This document shows, piece by piece, positions 11,660 through 22,369 of a DNA stretch of 64,000 bases (positions are counted from its first letter, which is position 1; every line of letters begins with the position of its first letter). Source of the stretch: Lepeophtheirus salmonis. Its lineage: Eukaryota; Arthropoda; Copepoda; Siphonostomatoida; Caligidae. Under the pieces are notes generated by a model that was given only the letters and a program-made list of their open reading frames with translations, searched no databases and was not told where the DNA came from. The position numbers and the translations under genes were made by a program. The stretch is taken from contig NC_052137.2 of NCBI RefSeq assembly GCF_016086655.4, forward strand, positions 16,903,041-16,967,040, given 5' to 3'.

Positions 11660-12012
11660 TAGGGTTGTGAACGGAACACAAAATTGAACGACGTTCCATG
11701 GAACGTGGTCCAGTTTCTCTTTTCTTGTTACTGTACTGGATACGAATCAAATTGCCTCTACTTTGCCCTTTGGCATCCATCTCAACAATGAATGAACTGA
11801 TTTTAATCAATTGTAGCTACTTGAATTATAATATTCACCAAATTATTGTATAAAAAAATCTTGAAACTTAGTTCTCAAACGAGGTTTCCCTAACACTATC
11901 AAAGTGAAAGTCGACACCTTATGATTGGAACATGGAACGCTGACCGAAAAATGAAAAAAAAAAAAAAAAAAATTAAACAGAAAGCCAAAATAGTGGAACA
12001 TTTACAAGCCTG
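11660..12012 (+). mobile_element. hAT-type MITE with perfect 8-bp target duplication
   Basis: The ends are inverted repeats: TAGGGTTGTGAACGGAAC at the left, and the complement of CAGGCTTGTAAATGTTCC at the right. Directly outside both ends lies GTGTTTAT (11652-11659 and 12013-12020), a perfect 8-bp duplication as made by hAT transposases. The 353-bp body has no transposase frame. Near the left end are palindromes built on GAACGACGTTC and GTTCCATGGAAC. A partial relative starts at 30650. Confidence 0.8.
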
Positions 12013-12138
12013 GTGTTTATGGATTAGAAATAATGTCAGTAGAAATATTTTGGAGTGAGTAGGAATGGAATCGTAGATCTCATTGGTACATTGGGAGATA
12101 GATGTAAATCTTGTTATTACAATTCTCCTACTATTGAC

Positions 12139-12488
12139 TAGTGTTGCATCAATCCTTTTTTAGGATGGAGAACCGAGCTTGGGTACAGTCTAATCCAGAC
12201 CTGCTTGTCGGTCGTTAAAAAAGTTAAAATCGATCCCTCGTGACGTCAATGAGTGTGGTTTCCCTTTTTTTAATTATTCTGTCATATAAATGTTATAACT
12301 AAGTACAAATATAAGATGTTCATATTATATTGGATTATAATGAAATATGAATATTTTTTGCAAGGTTTGTGCAATTCTCTTAATAAATATCTCGTATAGG
12401 ACTAACAGTCCCAAGGATTGATAAAATCGGTTCTAAGACTGTCCTTAATAAATAAGGATCGACAACACAATAGAATCGTCTAACACTA
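12139..12488 (+). mobile_element. MITE family B copy
   Basis: Starts TAGTGTTGCATCAATCC. The right part reads AGGACTAACAGTCCCAAGG, GGTTCTAAGACTGTCC and AATAAGGATCGACAACACAA, and a second end-like motif (GTCTAACACTA) closes at about 12488. The middle contains about 150 bp of unrelated AT-rich sequence. The exact right end is ambiguous between 12472 and 12488. Confidence 0.6.
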
Positions 12489-12514
12489 GTCCTTCACATT
12501 AAACAACAATCCCT

Positions 12515-12785
12515 ACATTTAATTATATTCAAAACCTGATTGTGCTCATAAAAAGACTAAGAATAACACTGAGGATTTGTTGGAGAGTTTATAATTGTGA
12601 GTCCTAGTTGGAATCTATGTATAATGATTGACATCGGATTAATTCTTGCATATGTTCTTTTTTTTCTCTTCCCTTGTCATAGCTGATTGTAGCTGATTGC
12701 AGGAAACTTTATGACAACGAAGCTGCTCTCCTTCCAAATATTCTTCAAATTCTCAGTGTCACCATCTTGATTTTCATTTTTTTTT
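12515..12785 (+). repeat. Dispersed repeat family A copy
   Basis: Ordered family A phrases: TTCAAAACCTGATTGTGCTC, CACTGAGGATTTGTTGGAG, GAGTCCTAGTTGGAATC, GACAACGAAGCTGCTCTCC and ATTCTTCAAATTCTCAG. Lies just downstream of a MITE B copy. Confidence 0.7.
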
Positions 12786-12789
12786 TCTT

Positions 12790-14190
12790 TGTATTGCCCA
12801 AAATACACCAAATTTTGATAATTAATTATAATCTACATATTTTTTATTAATTACCACCAAATCATTCAATATTTCGGTTAGAAAAGAATACAATATAATT
12901 ATTGTTTGCATGTTTTTATTTTGGATTCAAAAAGAGTTTTAGAAGTTACTTTAACTTATATTGTTTAAATACATATAATGCTGCAAATCATGAATTATAA
13001 TTGAATTGTTTCAAATATAGGGAGGGAGGCCTAAGATCCTCATTGAATTAATAGAAAAATAGACTTATCTGCTTTTCTATGTATAGAGTATTTCTTGCAT
13101 AATTGAAAATTTATTCTTCTACTAAAACTAGAAAATAATTATGTATTCTAATAATTCTGACGATATCTTGATTCTTGTTCTTTTTTTAACTACCCTCTTT
13201 CCTCTTAGAATTTAGAGTGTCCTCCTCTCCTTGAAGAGATGTATAAAATAGGTATGTCCTATAAAGCGGGAGCGGTTTTTTATTGTTCGCAAACTAAAGA
13301 TGACTTTTTTATTTTGAATAGGTACTTTGATTATTATCTAATTTTTGAAAAAGTATAAGCATTATCTTATTGATGTTATGCTTGCTTACAAGAGTATTTA
13401 ATGTAGACTCACTGTAGAGTCAGTTGGATATTACTTATAGTTGAAGAAAATCAAAATGCCTTATTCTAGTTACCAACAGTAGTACAAGTGATAATATCCA
13501 GACCGTGTGATGGAGTTATCCGGATAAAAAATATAAAAAGTAGCAACCCCAACGAATTTTCAATATTACACAACGTTTTCATGAGCACACATACAAACGT
13601 TGTACTCAATACATAGATGTTATCTCGTCAAGAATGAAATAATAATAATAACTGCTTGAGAAATAACGACCTTATGAGTGATGACCTAGGAAGTACTTAC
13701 GTCTCTAGATAGTTACTTGCCTGAGCCTTAGCTACACACGCTTGACGCTACATGCAAAACGCTGACGAGATTTCATTAATATCAATACAAGTTATTTTTT
13801 AAATGAAATCAGGATAAAAGCTGGGTTCCTCATATATGTTGTATATCCTGCGTCAAAAATATCAGTTTGTGGCTGAATAATCGTTCCCGTTATCTGTATT
13901 TTGCTTGATCTAATAACATTGATAGAGCCAACTAGCCATAGAACAGACTGTTTTATTTTGCTTAACAAAAGTAGCAAGTATTAAAAAAACATACTAAACC
14001 ACTGTTGTTATCCAAATTTGAAATTGGTTTTTAGACCAACGCTCACAATTAAGAATATTTAGTATTTGTTTCTTGGAATCTACTTGAAATAACTGATCAT
14101 ATCAGTGAGAACATGGAAGACAAATATCTTTCCAAGGTCTTCTATTTGTACTTAGTATAAAGCAAAAAAATATGCTTGTAAAAGACGTAG
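12790..14190. other. No gene; reverse family A leader at 13.55-13.66 kb
   Basis: Mostly unrecognised. At 13565-13650 the minus strand carries a leader segment (TCATTCTTGACGAGATAACA, TATTGAGTACAACG, TGTGTGCTCATGAAAACG) shared with the family A copy at 56.6 kb, so family A extends further 5' than most copies show. Confidence 0.5.
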
Positions 14191-14199
14191 CGTAAAAAT

Positions 14200-14465
14200 G
14201 ATAATTTGCTCGAGAGTTATGAATGTAAGTCCTTGGTGGACTCGAAATAGAATTGAGGTTAGACTTCGGAGTAATTCTTGCTTACATCATTGCTGGATAC
14301 GGAACTTGGGGCTTGTGTTTATTTCTTTCCTCTCATGGCTGCTTGCAACTGATCTAATATAGCAGCATGTCAGCTAAGCTGTCCTCCTCCAAAGCATTCT
14401 TCAAATTGTGAGGACAACCAGTTTAATTTTTTGTTTCCTTTATTTTTACATACCGGTGGATAATA
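14200..14465 (+). repeat. Dispersed repeat family A copy
   Basis: Contains GAGAGTTATGAATGTAAGTC, CTTGGTGGACTCGAAATAG, TCATTGCTGGATACGGAAC, CAGCTAAGCTGTCCTCCTCC, AGCATTCTTCAAATTGTGAG and the tail TTTATTTTTACATACC that is also found at 39.25 kb. Confidence 0.7.
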
Positions 14466-14914
14466 TTATTTTCGTAATTATTAGACACAACTAAAAGGGA
14501 TCAAATACTTATGCAATGCACGGTAATAGGAGTAAAATATGCATAATTGCGAATGTCTTTGCTTTGATAAAAGAGAAAATATACAAGAATAAAGCTTTTT
14601 GCCAAGGCCAGAAAAAAGGAATTATATTAATAATTAGGGGTGATATATCATTTTACTCATATCTAACTATGAAGGTTTCTTTTTGTGTTTGTCCTGTCTA
14701 AGTAATAAGAAGTAATTATGCATACATAAATGTATCTGACTATCATTTTACATATTATTGTTATAATTTATGTAGGTTTATATGTCAGTGACACACATTT
14801 TATGTAGGTGGGGTTGTTGTAAGGATTTGTCTTTTGGGGAGCTAACAACTTATACAGCTTGTTTTTTTTAATAACCTTTTATTTAAAAAAATATTTTTCA
14901 TGATCATTTTAGAT

Positions 14915-15260
14915 AATAGGTTGGGGAAACAGTAATTACTTATTTTTTAAGTTATTTCAATGTTTTATAAGAAGTCTTACTATCATACGATTTAAGACAA
15001 GTATACCCCGTACTGTTTGATAACAGGTTGCCAACGAGAATCCAACTTCATAGTACCCTTTTCGTAGAACCCCTTCTCCCTATGGGCAAAAAATTTGTAC
15101 AACAAACTTTCACAGACCTCTATTGAAGCCAAATTTGCACCCTCAAGTGCGTTGGCCATAGACAGAAAAACGTGAATAGTCTTAGAATTTAACGGCCTTT
15201 ATGGTGTTGTCTCCTATTCACCAATACTGGACGCTGGTCCAGACTTTTTGTTTTATTTGA
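14915..15260 (-). pseudogene. Mariner transposase, C-terminal fragment (mellifera-like)
   Basis: The minus strand reads MANALEGANLASIEVCESLL, then FFAHREKGFYEKGTMKLDSR and WQPVIKQYGVYL. This corresponds to the end of mariner transposases, where the known pattern is a NAL-G segment, then an FFA...FYE-GIMKL-RW motif, then VI..G.YL and a stop. Upstream residues resemble the HLF region that follows the third catalytic acidic residue. Just downstream, TAGGTTGGGGAAACAGTAAT (about 14919) resembles a mariner terminal repeat, giving the left edge. The N-terminal two-thirds and the other terminus are missing. Confidence 0.7.
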
Positions 15261-15980
15261 AGTTGTCGTTTGTTTATTCAAAAAATCATTTTTAGATAAA
15301 TGCTATTTTAAGGCGGCCTTTGGCCTGAAAATTCAAACAAAAAAAAAATGTTACCAGAACCATCTCTTGAACTTTAAAAACCTACATGTAAAATTTCAGC
15401 AAAATTTCCGGATACCCACACAAACATTTGCATTAAATATGTAGATATAAACAGAATACATATTTTCGTTTAGCCTAAATATTTCCGACACATCAAATTT
15501 TCTGACTAATCTTCAATTTTTTTTCGACATTGAGTTCAAGACAATAATTCTCCCGAGCTCGTAGTCCATTGTGTTACGTCGTTCCATTTTTAATTGTCAA
15601 ATTAAAATCTTAAGAAAAGACAGATAATCTATGAATAAAGGATTTACATTTCAAAATTTGCCATACAACTTCCCTCAACCCGGCCCATGAAACATAGAAG
15701 TGTAAAGTAAATTCAATCAAGGAAATTTTTGATGATTCATGCTGGAAACTTTTTCTCATAATGATATATCTAATTTCCTTGCCAAAAAGTGAAACATGTA
15801 TCTGGGTCGACATCATTAATTTTTCTTTCTAAAAAAATTTTTTTTAGGGAGTGCTGTAAACAATTTCTTCAATGATTTTTATTTTTTTGCTATGTATAAA
15901 TATCATTTCATATTCGCAACACCCTTTAAATCGTCGAAAATAAATATTATGTGCAGGCAATCACTGATAATGATTCATGA
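15261..15980. other. No gene recognised
   Basis: Contains a GGCGGCCTTTGGCCTG palindrome near 15313 and a stretch with TCAGCAAAATTTCCGG that could be transposon 3' sequence. I cannot assign either. The open frame at 15610-15816 (minus) matches nothing known to me. Confidence 0.35.
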
Positions 15981-15984
15981 TTTG

Positions 15985-16070
15985 TTACACATAAATTAGG
16001 ATGTCCCATTTCCCGGAAAACGTTTTTTGTTCGGTATCCCGGGAAAAAGATGCTTTAATTATGGGATTCT
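15985..16070. repeat. Short CCCGGGAAA-bearing palindromic segment
   Basis: GTCCCATTTCCCGGAAAACG and GGTATCCCGGGAAAAAGATG face each other across about 15 bases, giving a local inverted repeat that stands out from the AT-rich surroundings. It may be a worn transposon terminus. No partner end was found. Confidence 0.35.
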
Positions 16071-16155
16071 GTTAGTGAATAAAAATACTATGTAATGTAA
16101 ATTTTAAGATAGTCTTACCCATAATATGCTCTATTCCTATTTTTATCAATAACAC

Positions 16156-16292
16156 TAGTGTTGTGTACAGTTTAGTCCGGGGTATCAGTCCCACAAACTT
16201 ATAAACTTCGCCCCTTGATTATGACACTTAACTTTATTTCTTCTTTCTTTATTCAGTTCTAACTGACAGTCTTAAGGAATGATTCAAAGGAT
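16156..16292 (+). mobile_element. MITE family B, partial copy
   Basis: Starts TAGTGTTGTGTACAGTTTAG and continues with GTATCAGTCCCACAAACTT, TATTTCTTCTTTCTTTATTC and AGTTCTAACTGACAGTC. It lacks a clean right terminus and ends near a family D head-like AAGAGGTGGGCTGGAG (about 16309-16330, reversed). Confidence 0.6.
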
Positions 16293-16589
16293 CCATACTG
16301 GGAAGCCTGCAAGAGGTGGGCTGGAGTGGTTGTTTAAAAACACTTAACGAAGCTTGAATATTTATTTCTTCATCAGTAAAAAAAATATTTAAATTGTCTT
16401 CGAAGTTTTGGCCCAAAAATGACCCGTTTAATTAACAGATAATTTATACGTAGGAAGCATGAACATTTTTCGATTCATTCGTGAAAAAAATATAAAAGTT
16501 AATTGAGAACATCAGTTTTTATGAGAATTTGAAATTTGTAGGCGCTTATAAATTATGAGAGGAGTGTCATGTTTTTGTTATACTCATTC

Positions 16590-16740
16590 TTTTCCCGTCA
16601 CTGAGCCTCGTACAATTCACATCTAGGAAAGTGTAGGTTTCGCGATTCAAACTATGAGAGTCCTAAATGTAGATGGACATAATTTGAGTGAGATAATAAT
16701 GATAAACTCCGTGAGTAATATTTAATATGCCAGTCTTAAG
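16590..16740 (+). repeat. Possible SINE relative of the 6.75 kb tRNA-like unit
   Basis: A B-box-like GTAGGTTTCGCGATTCAAAC is followed by GAGAGTCCTAAATGTAGATG and GACATAATTTG, comparable in order to GTAGGTTCAATTCCTGG, CTCCTACTGATGG and AAGTACATATTA at 6.82-6.85 kb. The A-box side is not convincing. Confidence 0.3.
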
Positions 16741-16859
16741 AAACCAGTTCTTAGAATGTGCAATTCAAGGAGAAGACTGATTGAATTTTCGACCACGAAT
16801 CTCCAGATTTCTCACCCATGGATTTTAATAATTGAAATATTGATGGGCAAAAATGAACA

Positions 16860-17232
16860 CTTTTCAAATTCATATTTGGACTTTATTCAGACTTTTTAAC
16901 ATATTAAATATGTGGAATTTTTTTCTACTAATTAAATATTTAAAATTTAGTTATATTTTTCAATTTTTTTTCCAAAAAATTTAATTTTCTGTAAAATGGT
17001 ATGAACTTTTTCTCATAAAAAAGTAATATTTGCTTTTTTTTCAAAATATTTTATGTTTGAAATTGAATTTTTGGATTGAAAAAAAAATGTCCCAAAAATA
17101 AAGCCCCCCCCCCAAAAAAAAAAAAAATTGATATAAATATTTATATAATCCCGTGGAAGCCCTCGTCATAAGATCTGTTCTAAGACAGAACGGAATCGAA
17201 TAAACAAGTATTGACACAACAGTAACTATCAC
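16860..17232. repeat. AT-rich array followed by MITE B right end
   Basis: The array (16860-17130) has the usual TTTTTTTCCAAAAAATTTAA units and a C7/A-run at 17104. At 17140-17225, after TATAATCCCGTGGAAGCCC, comes a family B right end (AGATCTGTTCTAAGACAGAA, then TATTGACACAACAGTA). The GTGGAAGCCCC phrase also follows the array at 29.9 kb, so it may belong to family D. Confidence 0.55.
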
Positions 17233-17469
17233 TAATAGTAGGCAGGTTGTTTTTATAGCTAATGCCTGCGGGTTGCGCTTTTTTCAATTCGGTAACCCGA
17301 TCCTTCTTGCAAGATACTATTTCATTTTATTGTTTTATACAATTATAATGCCATGAAATGGAACTCATTTTATGAAATATTTCAATGCTGGATCTACCGG
17401 TATAATAAATATTTATCAGGAATTTCTCATGGTTGTAATACCTCAAAAATTCCAGGTAAAACGGGGGTC

Positions 17470-17620
17470 TGTAATAGATACTCTACTGGCCGGTCATACA
17501 AAAAACCAAATCAGAAGTAGGGACAGTAAATTGTACTTTAATTCCATTACATTCCTGTCAAGTTCAGTCTGGGTGCAGTTTAATTCAGTCCTGCACATCG
17601 ATAATCGATAAATTAAAAAC
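17470..17620 (+). mobile_element. MITE family B internal fragment
   Basis: Shares CTGTCAAGTTCAGTCTGGG, TGCAGTTTAATTCAGTCCTG and CACATCGATAATCGATAAA with the 5.98 and 9.7 kb copies. The termini are worn. An open frame of 79 codons crosses it but is not conserved between copies. Confidence 0.5.
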
Positions 17621-17879
17621 GTTCAGTCTCAACTTTTTTTTATAATCAATCTGAAGATATCACTAAACATACAATTATACGAATTATACGTATTTATCAT
17701 ACTATTAATTTAAATTGAATTAATTTATACAATTGTATAAGTCATGTCAGTAAATTTAATATTATTTTTCGGCTAAATCTCCCAAATAGTCCTTTGGCAA
17801 AAAAAAAAAAAAAAAAGCGTCCAAAAATTGTCCCATGTAATCAAATAAGTCTATGAATTATTAGGCACTATTTATAAAT

Positions 17880-18215
17880 GGTTCTAGGATGTTACGTCCT
17901 GGGTAGTTTTGACGTGGGAAGTTTCGCCTTGCAGAAGTTTCATTTTTGCATTCAGTAGTGTAAAATGAGTAAATTTAATTCAATTTTAATATATATTAAA
18001 ATAGAACATATCAAACGGTTTGAATTCATAATAATAAGAAACAAAAACTATTTCATATGGATTACTCAAATCCCATAGTTTCATAATTAATTACAAAGGA
18101 CTTCAAGTTGAATTAAAGTAATACCTTAAATTATATGTGAAAGATACATTCATGCTATAATATATTTATGAGGGCAACACTTCTGCAGGGCGAAACTTCC
18201 CAGAAATTGCAACAG
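17880..18215. mobile_element. Fold-back MITE with GGGAAGTTTCGCC ends
   Basis: Left arm GTGGGAAGTTTCGCCTTGCA (near 17918-17940) and right arm, read on the other strand, CTGGGAAGTTTCGCCCTGCA (18178-18203) form an inverted repeat across about 240 bp of AT-rich sequence. The left arm is preceded by a related phrase, GTTACGTCCTGGGTAGTTT, so the arm seems built of short sub-repeats. There is no open frame. The class is unknown and no target duplication was identified. Confidence 0.55.
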
Positions 18216-18244
18216 GCACGGTCACGATGTATATAAATAAATGA

Positions 18245-18748
18245 CAGGGATGGGCAAATGGCAGACTGGAGGCTGAATATGGCCCACGATATCCCTCAGT
18301 GCGGCCTGCATATGATGTACATAAAATTCAAATAGAGAAAACACCGATGATACTTATTGGGACCACAAATATTGACATTAACATCCAATCCATTGTAAGG
18401 CAGCAGGTAAGAGCAAAGGTCTCTTATTAGGTTATATTAATGTTGCCATTTTTGAATGTGAGCTATTTGAACAAAGTTCTTTTAAAGAAACTTTTTTTAA
18501 ATGAAGGAGTTAAAATTCTTTTTTACAACTTTTTTAAGCAAATTTTTTGTCTTTGTTGCGTATCAAGGGCATGTAAAATGTATTTATATGCAGAAAATAG
18601 TTGTATGTTTATTGAATAAACATACATATATTATGTGTTCTTATAATGAGAATCATTTGTAGCGTCTATAATATCAAGTTATCTGTGGTCCTCCCATGAT
18701 AGTGCTAAAAAAATTGGCCCTCTTAATCATAGATGTTACCCATCCCTG
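18245..18748. mobile_element. Non-autonomous hAT-like element
   Basis: Inverted ends CAGGGATGGGCAAATGG (left) and CAGGGATGGGTAACATC (right, complement), typical of hAT termini of the CAGGGGTGGGCAAA type. The sub-terminal TGGCCCACG and GCGGCCTGC words also recall hAT elements. Flanking octamers ATAAATGA and ATGTATGA agree at 6 of 8 positions, a plausible worn 8-bp duplication. The 504-bp body has no transposase that I can read. Confidence 0.65.
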
Positions 18749-18749
18749 A

Positions 18750-19290
18750 TGTATGAAGTAAAATAATATTTCTCCTTTTTTTTAATTATGTTCAAAATTG
18801 TTTTTATGTTGACGCACCTAATATCAATGCTTAGAACAATGATGCGTTTCTGTACAAACATAGGGTAAGGTTATGTTAGAGATTTAATTCCTTTGAATCC
18901 ACCTTGTATGTATGTTTGTACACACTCTAACCACCTTAAGAGGTTTGGTTTATTCTCTTCTCATCTTGTAAGACCAAGGATACACCTTGTCTGCGAGCAC
19001 TCGTTCATGATTACAAATATGTAGGTACATATAATAAGATGGTATTCTTTAGAATTGTATAATAATTATTAATAATAGTTATGCATGTACAAACTAATGA
19101 CTCCTTATTTAAAAATAAAGGATAAAAGTTCATACTTGACAAATCTTTCTTCATGCATACGTAGAAATTAACAGCACTGCAATGTGTTGACAAAATATTA
19201 CTTATAATATAATAAATCTCATAAAAATAAAGTGTGCTACAACAGGCAATAAAACAAGTTTTATAAATAAGAAAAGCTCTATTTATGTTT
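18750..19290. other. No gene seen
   Basis: Unrecognised AT-rich sequence. The small minus-strand frame at 19011-19193 lacks any known motif. Confidence 0.4.
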
Positions 19291-19294
19291 TATA

Positions 19295-19990
19295 CAGGGT
19301 GTTAAGATCAAATCGGAGCATTTTTTTAAAATACTTAAATTGTCACTGAGGCCACATTTTATGGAGGATTTACTTGAATTTTGCCTTGAATTGTACATAT
19401 AAATGTTAAAAAAGAGCTCATTTGTCTAATTCGCTTCCAGCATCAATTCGATGAAAATCTGGTCCCGGAAGGAAGAGTAGGAATTAACAAATTAGTTCCT
19501 TGGTCTGTTGTTTATTGACTCCATTATGGAGGCAATCAGACAGTCCTTAATGGATGAGATGTCCGATTTGTTTTAGTATTTACGTAGTTCCAGACGAACT
19601 AATCCATCAGATTAAGATCCAGACTCTAGAAGGCCCAAATTTCCTTCCCATTGGAGTCATAGTAGTGTTCACTCAGTCACTTCAGCTGCCTGTCTGGGAG
19701 TAAAGTATCCAAAAGAACGTTACAAATCTTTTACACAATCTACATTGGGGCGCCAATTTGTAATCTTTATGATATTGAGGACAAAAATCATCAACTCCGC
19801 AACGCCGTTCCTCCTTTGTAAATTAAATCATCTTTAAATCTGGAGCAGGTTTCCTTATAAACCCCAAAACTTCAATAAAGCTTATTGATATAACGAAGTT
19901 TCTGCCGACAAAAAAAGAGACGCCTCCAAAAAATTCCATCATAACAAAATAACCGGCACACACAAGCCCGGATTTTGTCTTAACACCCTG
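19295..19990 (-). mobile_element. Tc1/mariner element with terminal repeats and TA duplication
   Basis: The ends are inverted repeats: CAGGGTGTTAAGATCAAATC at 19295 and, on the other strand from 19990, CAGGGTGTTAAGACAAAATC. Both are flanked by TA, the target of this superfamily. The minus strand carries transposase traces near the third catalytic residue: LDLNLMD, FVWNYVNTKTNRTSHP and SSFRDQIFIEL, with stops and frame changes. The order matches the known motif SPDLNPxDYxVW, then a lysine-rich stretch, then the C-terminal helix. At 696 bp it is about half the length of an intact element, so it is an internally deleted copy. Confidence 0.8.
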
Positions 19991-19991
19991 T

Positions 19992-20760
19992 AATTATAGT
20001 ACAGATATAACATATTGTTTTACACGTCTGTGAAAGATAGATAATATCCATACACTGAATAAAACAGAACTTCAGTATTTTGATACATGGTGATTTTTTC
20101 CATTTTTCATTTTGTTTTTCTTTAAATAAATTTTTAGTGAGAATTCAAGAGGGACTATTTCGCTAAAAGATGCTAATTTTGAATGACAACATATCTTATT
20201 GTATATAATGTTATCATTAGTTTATGAATTAATTCGTTATTGGTGATTAAAAAAAAGATCTTAGAAATGCTATTTTTTCCAAAATTAATGGGGATATGAT
20301 TTAAAATTTCTACATAACAACTAATCTGATGCATTCGACTTTAGATTTCTAGAATCATAATCTTTGGTTATTGCATTCAATTCTTTTTTTTGGAAATTTG
20401 AAAATATGAAAATGAATTGAAAAAATATTTTTTTATAAATAAGGAATGGAAGCAATAAACTCATTTTCAGTAATCGCACCAACAAAAAGTCAAAGGTTAA
20501 ATTGTAATCAGTTTAATTTTATAAAATATTAGTTCATACCATTTTTAGCAACATTTATCGTCGACGGCAAATCCATGTTCCTCACTAGGGATGAAAATTT
20601 TGTGCTGTGTGTATTTTGGGCATGTTAAAAAAAAAGAAACCGAAAATCAATATAGTAACCCTGATAATTTGAATTTTTTTTTGGAGGAGATAAGCTAAGC
20701 TATTGTGACATTTCGTTAGATCAGCTACAATCATTTGTGGAGTAAAGGTAGAAGGATACA
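19992..20760. other. No gene seen
   Basis: AT-rich, with scattered TTTTTTCCAAAATTAATGG phrases that may be weak family D traces. Nothing else is recognised. Confidence 0.4.
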
Positions 20761-20764
20761 AGGA

Positions 20765-20895
20765 CATTGGCAAGAATTAATTCGATGCCGATCCTCAATT
20801 CTACTTTGAGTCCAACAAGGACTTAGTGTTATATCTCCGTAACAAATATTCTAGGCTACTCTCTGTCTTTTATGAGCATTTCAATCAAGTTTTGA
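20765..20895 (-). repeat. Dispersed repeat family A, reverse, 5' part
   Basis: GATGCCGATCCTCAATTCTA, CTTTGAGTCCAACAAGGACT, TCTGTCTTTTATGAGCATTT and CAATCAAGTTTTGAATATA are the reverse complement of the first half of family A. The second half is absent. Confidence 0.65.
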
Positions 20896-21284
20896 ATATA
20901 ATTAAAAGTAGTAGGAAAGGAAGTTCACTACTCAGGAGTTAACAAATAATGACAACAGCTAAGAACGCAGGATAGTGACTCTGTATTTCCCAGAATCCTT
21001 CAAAAGTCTCACCTCTAGAATGAAAATATACCCATCCGCTGACTACTTCTACAATCTGGTTGTCACACAAATATAAAAATGGAAGTTTTGATTTTGAATT
21101 TAAAAAAAAAAAAAACACTTTTTTGTTTCCTCAGCAGAATTCATTTGTGGATTTAATGAAAAGGATAGATTCTTCGAGATTCCATATTTTTTTATAGACT
21201 AATTCATTGTTCCTTCTTTAGTAACCCTTATTGAACAAAAATTGATCACGTGGTTTTTGTTTACCCGCTCGGTTTTGTAGTACA

Positions 21285-21515
21285 GATGAAAGTTAATATA
21301 AATACAAGGTTATACAATAACGCTTTACCGACTGATGTTTAACTTCCATCACGTTTAATAGTGAGGTCAAAGACTTAATATTAATCATATAATTTGTAGT
21401 TTCATACCCTGTTAATATACCGTTCTTATACTATATGAAGTCAAAATCTGTCTGTCTTACCAGAATTCAGTAGAGTACATCAAATTGAAAATTCTAGCAA
21501 GGCAATTACACTTAG
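21285..21515 (+). mobile_element. P-like MITE, right end missing
   Basis: Starts with a worn terminus GTTAATATAAATACAAGG, then TTATACAATAACGC, CTGATGTTTAACTTCCATCA and TAATAGTGAGGTCA, and continues to TACATCAAATTGAAAATTCT and AGCAAGGCAATTACA. These are the sub-terminal sequences of the element at 50631-51940. The final terminus is absent: sequence changes to mariner at about 21516, so the right end was lost or replaced. Confidence 0.6.
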
Positions 21516-21536
21516 GCTGATATATATATTTCTGGC

Positions 21537-22165
21537 CTAAAAATGAAAATACGAATATTTATCATCAAAAATGGTTTCGTTGTTTTCAAAGTATTCTCCA
21601 GCATGATTTATACACTTTTGCATACGCTCAAACCAATTGTCGAAGCTCTCTTTCCACTCCGATTGAGACACCTCCAATGCATGGTTTTTAAACGCTTCAA
21701 CATCAACGTCTGGCGATGAAAATCGTTGACCACGCATCTTTTTCTTGATGTGTGGCAATAAAAAGAAGTCAATGGGGGCCAAGTCAGGGTTGTACGGCGA
21801 ATGATCCATCAATTCAACGTTTTGGGAGTTCGAAAAGGCACTTGTTTGAGCCGATGTGTGAGAGCTCACATTGTCATGGCGAACAATGAATCATCTTCTC
21901 TTGTTCGTTCTTCGAATTTCTTCGAAGACTTCAAGCAAACAAATTGTGATGTACACCTCAGAATTGACCATCCTACAATGCTCAAGTGGAACAGCCGCCA
22001 GATGACCAGTTTTACCGAAGAAACAGGCGACTATTTACTTCGAAGTGCTTCTTCCACGAACAACTTTCGTTGGATTTGACTCGTCTTCGAAGACGCACAC
22101 GGTCGATTGTTGTTTTGTTTCGTGGCTCATATCCATAGATCCATGATTCGTCACCTATAAATGGA
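21537..22165 (-). pseudogene. Mariner transposase remnant (DD34D type)
   Basis: The minus strand encodes, in broken frames, FIGDESWIYGYEPRNK near 22160 (the region of the first catalytic aspartate), then VNSEVYITICLLEVFEEIR, DNVSSHTSA, and HSPYNPDLAPIDFFLLPHIK with the third catalytic aspartate. The C-terminus contains WFERMQKCINHAGEYFE. The YNPDLAP-x-DFFL motif is characteristic of mariner. Frameshifts and stops separate the pieces, and the N-terminal DNA-binding domain is absent upstream of 22165. The last 110 codons are open (21869-21537). Confidence 0.85.
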
Positions 22166-22369
22166 AAAAGCCTTACTTATAAGGCATATGTACTTTAATA
22201 AATAAAAGTTTGGATTAAAAAATATATGCATATTTTAGCTTTTATAAGACTTTTATAGAACAAGTTGATTTTAATTTTTACACGAAATAAACAAACTGTA
22301 GAACCATTAAATTTGAATTTATGCCTTCATTAATTATCATAAATTGTCATTGAATATATACATATTGCT

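Noticed and set aside
21801..22079. 92-codon plus-strand open frame
   Set aside because: Antisense to the mariner catalytic region.
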